Positions 55,272 to 63,007 of a stretch of DNA of 64,000 bases are shown here, piece after piece. How positions within the stretch are numbered: the stretch's first letter is position 1; every line of letters begins with the position of its first letter. The notes beneath the pieces are model-generated. The model saw only the letters and a program-made list of their open reading frames with translations, ran no database searches and was not told the DNA's origin. Source of the stretch: Streptomyces sp. NBC_01016 (GTDB lineage Bacteria > Actinomycetota > Actinomycetes > Streptomycetales > Streptomycetaceae); the NCBI RefSeq assembly GCF_026341035.1, contig NZ_JAPEOQ010000001.1, positions 1,674,001 through 1,738,000 on the forward strand, in the 5' to 3' direction. Position numbers and translations under genes: made by a program.

Positions 55272-56282
55272 GTGACCGTCGTCGGGACTTTCGGTCTGAG
55301 CGTGCGGGACCAGGCCCTCGAGGCTGATGTTCAGGCTGGTTTGGCGGCTGTCGAGGAGGGACTGCTCGAAGCCACCAAGAGCGAGGTTCCCTTCATCACG
55401 GAGGCCGCCCAGCACCTGGTGCGCGCCGGGGGCAAGCGGTTCAGGCCGCTGCTCGTGACCCTCGCGGCCCAGTTCGGCGACCCGTATGCGCCGGGCATCG
55501 TGCCCTCCGCCGTCGTCGTCGAGCTCACGCACCTCGCGACGCTCTACCACGACGACGTGATGGACGAGGCGGACGTGCGGCGCGGGGTGCCGAGCGCCAA
55601 TCAGCGCTGGGGCAACTCGGTGGCCGTGCTCACCGGCGACTTTCTCTTCGCGCGCGCCTCGCACATCCTCGCCGACCTGGGCCCGGACGCGGTCCGGATC
55701 CAGGCGGAGGCGTTCGAGCGGCTGGTCACCGGCCAGATCCTGGAGACCGCGGGACCGGCCGACGGGCGGGACCCGGTCGACCACTATCTGGACGTGCTCG
55801 GCGGCAAGACCGGCTCGCTCATCGCCGTGGCCTGCCGCTTCGGCGCGATGATGTCCGGGGCCGACGAGACCGTGGTCGACGTGCTGACCCAGTACGGGGA
55901 GCGGCTCGGCGTCGCCTTCCAGCTGGCGGACGACGTGCTGGACATCGCCTCCGACTCGCACGAGTCCGGGAAGACGCCCGGTACCGATCTGCGCGAGGGC
56001 ATCGCCACGCTGCCGGTCCTGCGGCTGCGCGAGCGGGCCGAGCGGCTCGGTCTCGCCGAGGACAAGGAGCTGGTCGAGCTCCTCGACTCCGACCTCGGCG
56101 ACGACGACCGGCTCGCGGAGGCGGTTTCGCGGCTTCGGGTTCACCCGGCGCTGGAGCAGGCCCGCCGCGACACGGTTCGCTACGCGGAGGAGGCGAGGTC
56201 GGCGTTGGCGCCTTTGCGGGAGTGCGAGGCGAAGGCGGCGATGCTGGAGCTGTGCGACGCGGTGGTGCATCGGGCGGGCTGA
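55272..56282 (+). CDS. Long-chain polyprenyl diphosphate synthase
   Basis: Trans-prenyltransferase of 336 aa condensing isopentenyl diphosphate onto allylic primers. First Asp-rich motif HDDVMDEADVRRG (about residues 95-107), second motif QLADDVLDIASDS, with GGKRFRPLL and GGKTGSLIAVACRFG. Small residues before the first motif suit a long-chain (C35-C50) product, so it is a good candidate for the menaquinone side-chain synthase. GTG 55272 has AGGAG 8 nt upstream. Divergent from the POT gene. Confidence 0.93.
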   Translation: MTVVGTFGLSVRDQALEADVQAGLAAVEEGLLEATKSEVPFITEAAQHLVRAGGKRFRPLLVTLAAQFGDPYAPGIVPSAVVVELTHLATLYHDDVMDEADVRRGVPSANQRWGNSVAVLTGDFLFARASHILADLGPDAVRIQAEAFERLVTGQILETAGPADGRDPVDHYLDVLGGKTGSLIAVACRFGAMMSGADETVVDVLTQYGERLGVAFQLADDVLDIASDSHESGKTPGTDLREGIATLPVLRLRERAERLGLAEDKELVELLDSDLGDDDRLAEAVSRLRVHPALEQARRDTVRYAEEARSALAPLRECEAKAAMLELCDAVVHRAG

Positions 56283-56396
56283 ATCCGCCGGTTGCGGGGC
56301 TCTGGCCTGAATTGGCTGAGCGTGAGCCGGGCCCCGGCCGTATCTCCCCCGAAGGCCGACGCGGTGGGCGTCGGGTCGACAGGGGGAGAACTGAAC

Positions 56397-57302
56397 ATGG
56401 GCACACTGGGTACACGCATGATCGCGGTCTCCGCGGTCGTCGGCGCCGCCGCCGTCACCGGGCTCGCCGCCCCGCAGGCCCTCGCCGTGGAATCGGAGGG
56501 GACCGAGACCGTCCTCGCCACCAGCCTCAACGGGGCCAACGAAGTGCCCGCCGGAGACAGGGACGGCGCCGCCTTGGAGTTCGTACGGGTCAAGGGTGAC
56601 CAGGTGTCCGTGGCCGTGAAGTGGCGGGGTGTCGGGAAGCCGACGGCCCTGCACCTGCACGAGGGCGCCAAGGGGGCGAACGGCGACGTGCGGGTCGACT
56701 TCACCAAGGTGCTCGGGGACGCCAAGGGGCACCGCGTCACGGGCAGCGTCACCGTCAAGGACACCGCGCTCCTCGGGCGGCTCACCGCCGACCCCGGCGC
56801 CTTCTACACCAATCTGCACACGGCCGCGTTCCCCAAGGGCGCGGTCCGCGGGCAGCTCCACCGGGTCACCGAACCGACCGACTTTGACCACGCCCTCGAC
56901 AACTTCCAGGCCTCCGTGGTGCGCGGCCGGCAGATCTACGAGTGCAAGACGGACCCCGCCACCGGCAAGGCGGCCTTCGCGCAGCGCGATGTGAGCGCCG
57001 TGCTCGCGGGGCACATCCGGCACTCGTTCACCGCGCCCAACTCCGGTGTACCGCAGTGGGTGGCACCCGACGGAAGTGCCGTGACCGGGGCGGTCGTCTC
57101 CCGGACTCCCAACGGCGACGGCAACATCGCCGAACTGGACCTCAAGGCCACCCAGTCGGGCAAGTCGCACGGGCTGCTCGCGGACACCGCCGAGATCCTG
57201 CGCCTCAACACCGTGGGCGGCGTGGCCCCTTCGGGCAGCTGTGACCTCGGGGCGATCGTGGGCGTGCCCTACAAGGCGGACTACGTGTTCGTGAACGGCT
57301 GA
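56397..57302 (+). CDS. Secreted CHRD + DUF3455 fusion protein
   Basis: Exported protein of 301 aa. Signal peptide about residues 1-30 (MGTLGTRMIAVSAVVGAAAV…, APQALA cleavage). Domain 1 (about 37-155) is CHRD: LNGANEVPAGDRDGAALEFV, ALHLHEGAKGANGDV, FYTNLHTAAFPKGAVRGQLH. Domain 2 (about 160-300) looks like DUF3455: VVRGRQIYECKTDP, GVPQWVAPDGSAVTGAVVSR and GGVAPSGSCDLGAIVGVPYK. The two domains usually occur in separate proteins. ATG 56397 has GGGAG upstream. Followed by a perfect hairpin terminator. Function unknown; probably a cell-surface or extracellular protein. Confidence 0.85.
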   Translation: MGTLGTRMIAVSAVVGAAAVTGLAAPQALAVESEGTETVLATSLNGANEVPAGDRDGAALEFVRVKGDQVSVAVKWRGVGKPTALHLHEGAKGANGDVRVDFTKVLGDAKGHRVTGSVTVKDTALLGRLTADPGAFYTNLHTAAFPKGAVRGQLHRVTEPTDFDHALDNFQASVVRGRQIYECKTDPATGKAAFAQRDVSAVLAGHIRHSFTAPNSGVPQWVAPDGSAVTGAVVSRTPNGDGNIAELDLKATQSGKSHGLLADTAEILRLNTVGGVAPSGSCDLGAIVGVPYKADYVFVNG

Positions 57303-57328
57303 GCACGCCCGATCCACGTACAGCGGTC

Positions 57329-57366
57329 GGCGGCGTCGCCCCCTACGGGTCGGGGGTGGCGCCGCC
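57329..57366 (+). terminator. Hairpin after CHRD-DUF3455 gene
   Basis: GGCGGCGTCGCCCCC pairs with GGGGGTGGCGCCGCC over 15 bp including two G-U wobbles, loop TACGGGTC. It starts 27 bp past the stop. Confidence 0.85.
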
Positions 57367-57429
57367 GCGATGTGTCATCCCGTAGACGTACGCGGAGTTG
57401 ATCCCGGGGTCTGACGCTTCCTTGTGGCC

Positions 57430-57467
57430 GGTTTGGTCAGATTGGGTACACCACTCCAGACCAATCC
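57430..57467. promoter_or_regulatory. Inverted repeat upstream of the LolA-like gene
   Basis: GGTTTGGTC and GACCAATCC are complementary at 8 of 9 positions around 20 nt, 89 bp before the LolA-like start. Could be an operator of a dimeric regulator; no regulator gene is adjacent. Confidence 0.35.
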
Positions 57468-57555
57468 GGGTGAGAATGGCGGCTTGGGGTGGACGCAAAC
57501 TGGACGAGTGCACAGGACGGTAAGCCGCCGCCGATCACGGAGGTAGGGCAAGAAC

Positions 57556-58794
57556 ATGGCACCGTACGCATCCGAAGACAGCGAGAGCGCCGCGCGGCGC
57601 CGCAAGGCCGTGCGCTACGCGGTCCCCGTGGCCGTGGTGGGGTTGGCCGCGGCGACGATCGGGCTCGTTCCGGCGCTCGCCAGCTCAGGCGACCCGGACC
57701 TTCCCGACATCACCGCGCGACAGCTCATCGAGAAGATCGCCAAGTCGGACACCGAGCAGCTCTCCGGCACCGTGAAGATCCAGACGGATCTGGGCCTGCC
57801 CTCGCTCGGCGGCGCCGCGGGCGGCGGCCTCATGGGCGGCGGGGAGCGAGGGGGCGGCAAGTCCTCTGCCGACCCGCAGTCGAAGCTGACCGAGCTGGCC
57901 ACCGGCTCGCACACGCTGCGCGTCGCGGCGGACGGCGCGGACCGGCAGAAGCTGTCGATCCTCGACGACGCGTCCGAGTACAGCGTGATCCACAACGGCG
58001 ACGACGTGTGGGCCTACGACAGCAAGTCGGACGAGGCGTACCACGCGAAGCAGGAGCAGGGCGCGCACTCCGACGGCTCGGGCGACCACGCGAAGAAGGC
58101 CCCGAAGGGCGTTCCGGCGACGCCGAAGGAGCTCACGGACGAGATCCTCAAGGCCGGCGGCGACACCACGTCGTTCACGGTCGACGGCACCTCGCAGGTC
58201 GCGGGCCGGGACGCGTACCGGCTGCAGATCAAGCCGAAGCAGTCCGGTTCGACGGTCGGCGCGGTCACCGTGTCCGTGGACGCGAAGACCGGTACGCCGC
58301 TCAAGTTCAGCCTGACCCCGGCGGGCGGCGGCGCGGCCGTGGTCGACGCGGGCTTCACCAAGGTCGACTTCGCGAAGCCGGCCGCGTCCACCTTCGACTT
58401 CAAGCCGTCGAAGGGCACGAAGGTCACCGAGGCGGACGAGCTGGCGAAGACGCAGCGCAGCGAGCGCGGGGCCATGCCCAAGGACCTCAAGGCCGATGAG
58501 CTCAAGGCCGGCGGCCTCGACGACGTAAACGTCATCGGCAAGGGCTGGACCTCGATCGCCGAACTGAAGCTGCCGAAGGAGGCCAGTGGCCTGGCCGCGG
58601 GCAAGGGCTCGGCCGAGGTGCCGCCCGACGCGCAGAAGTTCCTGAACTCCCTGGGCGACCAGGTGAAGGGCGAGTTCGGCTCCGGCACCGTGTACTCGAC
58701 CCGCCTCGTGAACGTACTGGTCACCGAGGACGGGAAGGCGTACGCAGGTGCGGTCACCAAGGACGCGCTGGTGAAGGCGGCGAACGCGGGCTGA
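57556..58794 (+). CDS. LolA-like (DUF2092-type) exported protein
   Basis: Protein of 412 aa. A basic N-terminus (SAARRRKAVRYAVP) and hydrophobic stretch (VAVVGLAAATIGLVPALA) anchor or export it. The body resembles the LolA-like sandwich described for actinobacterial lipoprotein-type carriers: ITARQLIEKIAKSDTEQLSG, LRVAADGADRQKLSILDDAS, DDVWAYDSKSDEAYH, and TVSVDAKTGTPLKFSLTPAG. In a monoderm the Lol route to an outer membrane does not exist, so it may carry a lipid or lipoprotein at the membrane surface. An ABC exporter (ATPase, permease) follows, after a perfect 30-bp palindrome; operon membership is likely. Confidence 0.8.
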   Translation: MAPYASEDSESAARRRKAVRYAVPVAVVGLAAATIGLVPALASSGDPDLPDITARQLIEKIAKSDTEQLSGTVKIQTDLGLPSLGGAAGGGLMGGGERGGGKSSADPQSKLTELATGSHTLRVAADGADRQKLSILDDASEYSVIHNGDDVWAYDSKSDEAYHAKQEQGAHSDGSGDHAKKAPKGVPATPKELTDEILKAGGDTTSFTVDGTSQVAGRDAYRLQIKPKQSGSTVGAVTVSVDAKTGTPLKFSLTPAGGGAAVVDAGFTKVDFAKPAASTFDFKPSKGTKVTEADELAKTQRSERGAMPKDLKADELKAGGLDDVNVIGKGWTSIAELKLPKEASGLAAGKGSAEVPPDAQKFLNSLGDQVKGEFGSGTVYSTRLVNVLVTEDGKAYAGAVTKDALVKAANAG

Positions 58795-58811
58795 ATCAGC
58801 GGTGATTCACG

Positions 58812-58841
58812 GTGAGGGGGCGGTGCGCACCGCCCCCTCAC
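58812..58841. terminator. Perfect 30-bp palindrome, attenuator/terminator
   Basis: GTGAGGGGGCGGTGC is followed immediately by its exact complement GCACCGCCCCCTCAC. It lies in the 66-bp gap between the LolA-like gene and the ABC ATPase gene and could reduce read-through into the latter. Confidence 0.8.
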
Positions 58842-58860
58842 TCGTATGCGGAGGAGGGGC

Positions 58861-59805
58861 ATGGAAGAGCAACCGGTCATCGAGACGCGGGAGCTCAGCA
58901 AGCGGTACCGGGGCGGGCAGCTCGCCGTCGACGGGCTCAGTCTGAGTGTCCCGCCGGGCGCCGTCTTCGGCTTCCTCGGGCCGAACGGCTCCGGCAAGAC
59001 CACCACCATCCGGATGCTGATGGGCCTGATCGAGCCGACCTCGGGGGCCGCACGCGTCCTCGGCCGGCCCATGCCGCGCGCGGTGCGGACCGTGCTGCCG
59101 CAGGTGGGCGCGCTGATCGAGGGGCCCGCCCTGTACGGCTTCCTCAGCGGCCGGGACAACCTGCTGCGCTACGACTCCGCCGACCCGACCGCCGACCCCC
59201 GAACCCGCAAGGAGCGGGTCGGCGAGGCCCTGGACCGGGTGGGCCTGACGGCCGCGGCGGGCAAGAAGGCGAAGGCGTACTCGCTCGGCATGAAGCAGCG
59301 GCTCGGCCTCGCCTCGGCCCTGCTCACACCGCGCCGACTGCTCGTACTCGACGAGCCGACGAACGGCCTCGACCCGCAGGGCATGCGCGAAATCAGAAGC
59401 CTGGTACGGGAGTTGGCCTCCGACGGCACCACCGTCTTTCTGTCGTCCCACCTGCTCGACGAGATCGAGCAGGTCTGCACGCACGCCGCGGTGATGGCGA
59501 AGGGCCGCCTCCTCACCCAGGGGCCTGTCGCCGAACTGGCCGCCGGAGTACGCGGAAAGCTCGCCGTCACCACCCCGGACCCGGCCGACGCCGCCCGCGT
59601 CCTCAAGGAGCACGGCCTCACGGTCCTCGACCTGGAGGACGAGCGGGTCACGGCCGAACCACCGCCTCCCGAAACGGACTTGGCGGATCTGAACACGGCA
59701 CTGGTCACCGCGGGCGTGCGCGTGCGCGGCTTCGGTGTCGAGCGGGCCTCACTTGAGGACGCGTTCGTCGCGCTGACGGGGGAGGGCTTCGATGTCGCGG
59801 GTTGA
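58861..59805 (+). CDS. ABC transporter ATP-binding protein (ABC-2/drug-exporter type)
   Basis: Cytosolic ATPase subunit of 314 aa. Walker A GPNGSGKTTTIRMLMG (about residues 41-56), signature YSLGMKQRLGLASALL, Walker B LLVLDEPTNGLDPQG, H-loop FLSSHLLDEIEQV. A C-terminal DUF4162-like extension ends ERASLEDAFVALTGEGF. ATG 58861 has GGAGG upstream. The gene overlaps the permease by 14 bases. With the LolA-like gene upstream this may be a lipid or lipoprotein export system; antibiotic export is the alternative. Confidence 0.92.
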   Translation: MEEQPVIETRELSKRYRGGQLAVDGLSLSVPPGAVFGFLGPNGSGKTTTIRMLMGLIEPTSGAARVLGRPMPRAVRTVLPQVGALIEGPALYGFLSGRDNLLRYDSADPTADPRTRKERVGEALDRVGLTAAAGKKAKAYSLGMKQRLGLASALLTPRRLLVLDEPTNGLDPQGMREIRSLVRELASDGTTVFLSSHLLDEIEQVCTHAAVMAKGRLLTQGPVAELAAGVRGKLAVTTPDPADAARVLKEHGLTVLDLEDERVTAEPPPPETDLADLNTALVTAGVRVRGFGVERASLEDAFVALTGEGFDVAG

Positions 59806-60661
59806 GACGATGGGCGCGGCACCGGCGAACCCTCTGTGGACGCTCGGCCTGCTGCGCAGCGAGCTGACCGTGACCCTGCGCCGCTGGCGCACGCTCGCGC
59901 TTCTCGCGGTCCTGGCTGGCGTGCCGATCCTGATCGGTGTCGCCGTGAAGATCGAGACGAGCGGGGACGGGGCGGCCGGCGGGGGAGGGGGTCCCGCGTT
60001 CATCGCGCAGATCACGAACAACGGCCTGTTCCTGGTGTTCACGGCGCTCGCCGCGACGCTGCCGTTCTTCCTGCCCATGTCGGTCGGCGTCGTCGCGGGT
60101 GACGCCGTGGCGGGCGAGGCGAGCGCCGGGACGTTGCGCTATCTGCTGGTCGCCCCCGCGGGCCGGACCCGCCTGCTGCTCACCAAATACGCGACCGTGC
60201 TGGCCTTCTGTCTGCTGGCGACGCTGGTGGTGGCGGTCTCCGCGCTCGTCACCGGGCTGCTGCTGTTCCCGCTCGGCGACGTGGTCACCATCTCCGGCAC
60301 CCGGATCGGCTTCGGCGAAGGGCTGTGGCGGGCCTTCCTGATCGCGCTCGTGGTCGCGGCGTCCCTGGTCGGCATCGCGGCCGTCGGGCTGTTCATCTCG
60401 ACGCTCACCGGCAGCGGTATCGGGGCGATGGCGACGACGGTGGGCCTGCTGATCACCGTCCAGATCCTCGACCAGATCCCGCAGCTGCACGCGATCCAGC
60501 CCTACCTGTTCTCGCACCAGTGGCTGTCCTTCGCCGACCTGATGCGAGCGCCGGTCTACTGGGACGACGTGGTCAAGAACCTTGAACTTCAGGCCCTGTA
60601 CGCGGCGGTGTTCGGCTCAGCCGCGTGGGCGCGGTTCACGGCGAAGGACATCACGTCGTGA
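59792..60661 (+). CDS. ABC-2 type transporter permease
   Basis: Integral membrane subunit of 289 aa with about six hydrophobic segments. It starts LWTLGLLRSELTVTLRRWRT, with a Gly-rich extracytoplasmic loop (DGAAGGGGGPAF) after helix 1, then PMSVGVVAGDAVAGEASAGT and LLVAPAGRTRLLLTKYATVL, the usual ABC-2 coupling region. Partner of the overlapping ATPase gene. Confidence 0.9.
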   Translation: MSRVETMGAAPANPLWTLGLLRSELTVTLRRWRTLALLAVLAGVPILIGVAVKIETSGDGAAGGGGGPAFIAQITNNGLFLVFTALAATLPFFLPMSVGVVAGDAVAGEASAGTLRYLLVAPAGRTRLLLTKYATVLAFCLLATLVVAVSALVTGLLLFPLGDVVTISGTRIGFGEGLWRAFLIALVVAASLVGIAAVGLFISTLTGSGIGAMATTVGLLITVQILDQIPQLHAIQPYLFSHQWLSFADLMRAPVYWDDVVKNLELQALYAAVFGSAAWARFTAKDITS

Positions 60662-60680
60662 ACCGCGCCGGGGGATCCGG

Positions 60681-62294
60681 TCAGCCGGCCCTGGTGGCGT
60701 AGGGGGCCTCGGCCCGCTCCTGGGCCGCGGCGGCGCCCCGTGCCGGACGGTCGCCGCGCCGCGGCCGGGCGAGCAGGAAGCCGACGGGTGCGCCCACCAG
60801 CACGGAGGAGTGGAACGGCCAGAAGTTCCAGTCCAGGTCGGGGAAGAGCGCGTACGGCGTGCCCGACACCGAGGGGGAGAAGAAGGTGATGACCAGGATC
60901 GCCGCCGTGCTTCCGTAGACGCAGCGCTTCATGGCCGCCGCGGACATGGGGCGGTCGCTGCGCAGCCCGTGGATGACGAGCGGGAGGACCGTCGAGGTCG
61001 TCACGGTGTAGGACAGGATCAGCCAGAACTGTGGGCTGACGTCGGGGGTGAGGGCGGCGAGCAGAATGCTCACGCCGCCGATGGTGACCATGGTGAGACG
61101 GGCGCGGCCCGCGCTGACGCTCGTCGTGCCGTCGGCCTTGAGCCCTTCCGGCTTGGCCACCGCACCGCCCGCACTGAGGTCGCGGACGACGGAGGCGGCC
61201 GCGGAGAGCAGGAGGACGGCGGCAGCGGCGAGGACCATCAGGAAGGTGGCGCAGAGCACGAACAGCAGCCACTTGCCGAGCCCGTCCTCCCCTCCGTCCA
61301 GGGCGATGGCGAGGCGGGCGATGATGTTTCCGCCGAACTGCCCCTGCGCGACCAGCTTCTCCTGCGGCACGAGGGCCGCCGCGCCGAAGCCGATGAGGGC
61401 GGCCGCGGCGCACATGGGGCCGATGACGGCGAAGCCGACGCCCGCGATGCGGCGTGCGTCGGCCGGCTTCGGGGCGTCGGTGAAGCGCGCGATGAGGTAC
61501 GGCATGAAGGCCGCGCCGGTCAGCACGCAGAGGCAGAACGCGGCGAGATCGACGAAGCCGACGGGGCCGTCGCCGAAGAGCTGGCCCAGCTCCAGATAGC
61601 CGGCCGAGCCGGACCGCTGCCGGTCGGCGGCGTCGAAGATCGCGCCGAAGCTGCCGCCGAACCTGATCAGGACGAGCAGGCCGAGGAGCGGGGCGATGAT
61701 CACCAGACCGGCCATCTTGGCCATCTGCAGCACGGTCGCGCCGCGGGTGGCGCCGATCGCCGCGCAGGAGACGATCAGCGCGCCCATGAGCACGATGAGC
61801 AGCTGCCGGGTCCTGAGGTCGGTGATGCCGACCATCTGGGCCGTGTCGCCGAGGGGCTGGAACTGGGCGGTCAGCAGCGGCACCGTCGCGGCCAGCATGG
61901 CGAAACCGGCGGCGCGGCGGCCGGGCCCCGGCGGCAGATGGCGGGCGACGGTCTCGCCGAACGAGCGTCCGCCGACGCCCGCGAGGCGCTTCGCCAGCCA
62001 CTGCCGCATCAGCAGCGGGGACAGTGCCGCGGCCAGGGCGACGAACAGGCCGTCCCCGCCGGCCACGGCGACGACCCCGACGAGGTACATGACGGCGGCG
62101 GCGTTCGCGATGTCGCCGGAGTAGGCGAACCCGGTCAGGCGGGTGCCGAGCCGCTTGTTCTCGCCGACGCGGAAGAACTCGTCCCCGACGCGGAGATCGG
62201 GGCTGGCCCACATCGACAGGAACAGGCAGGCGCCGATGAAGAGGAGGAACAGGAGCAGGGCGATCACGAGTCCGCCGGTGAAGTCCCCCATCAC
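60681..62294 (-). CDS. Sodium/solute symporter (SSS) family permease
   Basis: Integral membrane protein of 537 aa with about 13 hydrophobic segments; N-terminal VGDEFFRVGENKRLGTRLTG and FAYSGDIANAAAVMYLVGVV match the SSS core entry. LTGAAFMPYLIARFTDAPKP and AAAVLLLSAAASVVRDL are typical of the ActP-like group, which moves acetate or other organic anions. Start GTG 62294 or ATG 62291. Convergent with the ABC permease (19 bp). The 263 bp upstream hold no recognisable gene. Confidence 0.88.
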   Translation of the reverse strand: MMGDFTGGLVIALLLFLLFIGACLFLSMWASPDLRVGDEFFRVGENKRLGTRLTGFAYSGDIANAAAVMYLVGVVAVAGGDGLFVALAAALSPLLMRQWLAKRLAGVGGRSFGETVARHLPPGPGRRAAGFAMLAATVPLLTAQFQPLGDTAQMVGITDLRTRQLLIVLMGALIVSCAAIGATRGATVLQMAKMAGLVIIAPLLGLLVLIRFGGSFGAIFDAADRQRSGSAGYLELGQLFGDGPVGFVDLAAFCLCVLTGAAFMPYLIARFTDAPKPADARRIAGVGFAVIGPMCAAAALIGFGAAALVPQEKLVAQGQFGGNIIARLAIALDGGEDGLGKWLLFVLCATFLMVLAAAAVLLLSAAASVVRDLSAGGAVAKPEGLKADGTTSVSAGRARLTMVTIGGVSILLAALTPDVSPQFWLILSYTVTTSTVLPLVIHGLRSDRPMSAAAMKRCVYGSTAAILVITFFSPSVSGTPYALFPDLDWNFWPFHSSVLVGAPVGFLLARPRRGDRPARGAAAAQERAEAPYATRAG

Positions 62295-62557
62295 GCACCG
62301 CCCCCGTGGGCCGGACGCGGTGCGGTGCAGGCGCCCAGGAGGCGTGCGTAGGTCAAGGCTCCTCCAGGAGCAGAACGAGTGGCTTCAGGCGCGGGCGGGA
62401 CGCGACATCGGCATCGACCGCCCAGAGGTTCGAACACACGTTACCGGCGGTTAGAAGGAGCGCTACGAGGTGAACAGGGTGGATTCAGCGAAGAGTTGGT
62501 GACCACCCGGCGGGCCGACGGGTCGGCGGACGGCCGGGTGGGGTCTGCCGCACCGGG

Positions 62558-63007
62558 TCACTGGATGCAGAACTCGTTCCCCTCGGGGTCGGCCATCACC
62601 AGCCACTCCCCGCCCTGCGACTTCACCTCGTTCAGGACGCGCGCGCCGAGGCCGGTGAGCCGCTCGGCCTCGGCCGCCCGCTGCCCGGCCTCGGCGTGTA
62701 CGTCGATGTGCAGCCGGTTCTTGCCGCTCTTGGCCTCGGGCACCCGCTGGAACAGGATCCGGCGGCCGAGCCCGGTGCCGGTGTCCGCGTCCACCGGGTC
62801 GTCGGGGTGGCGCACGGCGACCAGGTCACGGAAGGCGCGCCGCCCCCACCGCGTCACGGTGTCCGCCTCGCTCACCGCCCCGAACCCGAGGAGCCGTTCG
62901 ATCAGCGCGGCGTTGTCCTCGACCTCGTAGCCGAGGGTGGCTGCCCAGAATTCGGCCTGGTTGTGCGGATCGGCGGCGTCGACGACGAGCTTCCAGTGCA
63001 GGGTCAT
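62558..63007 (-). CDS. VOC-superfamily glyoxalase-like protein
   Basis: Protein of 149 aa with a paired beta-alpha-beta-beta-beta fold of the Glyoxalase_6 type: LHWKLVVDAADPHNQAEFWA at the start, RILFQRVPEAKSGKNRLHID and GGEWLVMADPEGNEFCIQ at the end. Catalytic type unknown. Its ATG (63005-63007) overlaps the stop codon of the RarD-like gene, so translation is coupled. Confidence 0.9.
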   Translation of the reverse strand: MTLHWKLVVDAADPHNQAEFWAATLGYEVEDNAALIERLLGFGAVSEADTVTRWGRRAFRDLVAVRHPDDPVDADTGTGLGRRILFQRVPEAKSGKNRLHIDVHAEAGQRAAEAERLTGLGARVLNEVKSQGGEWLVMADPEGNEFCIQ

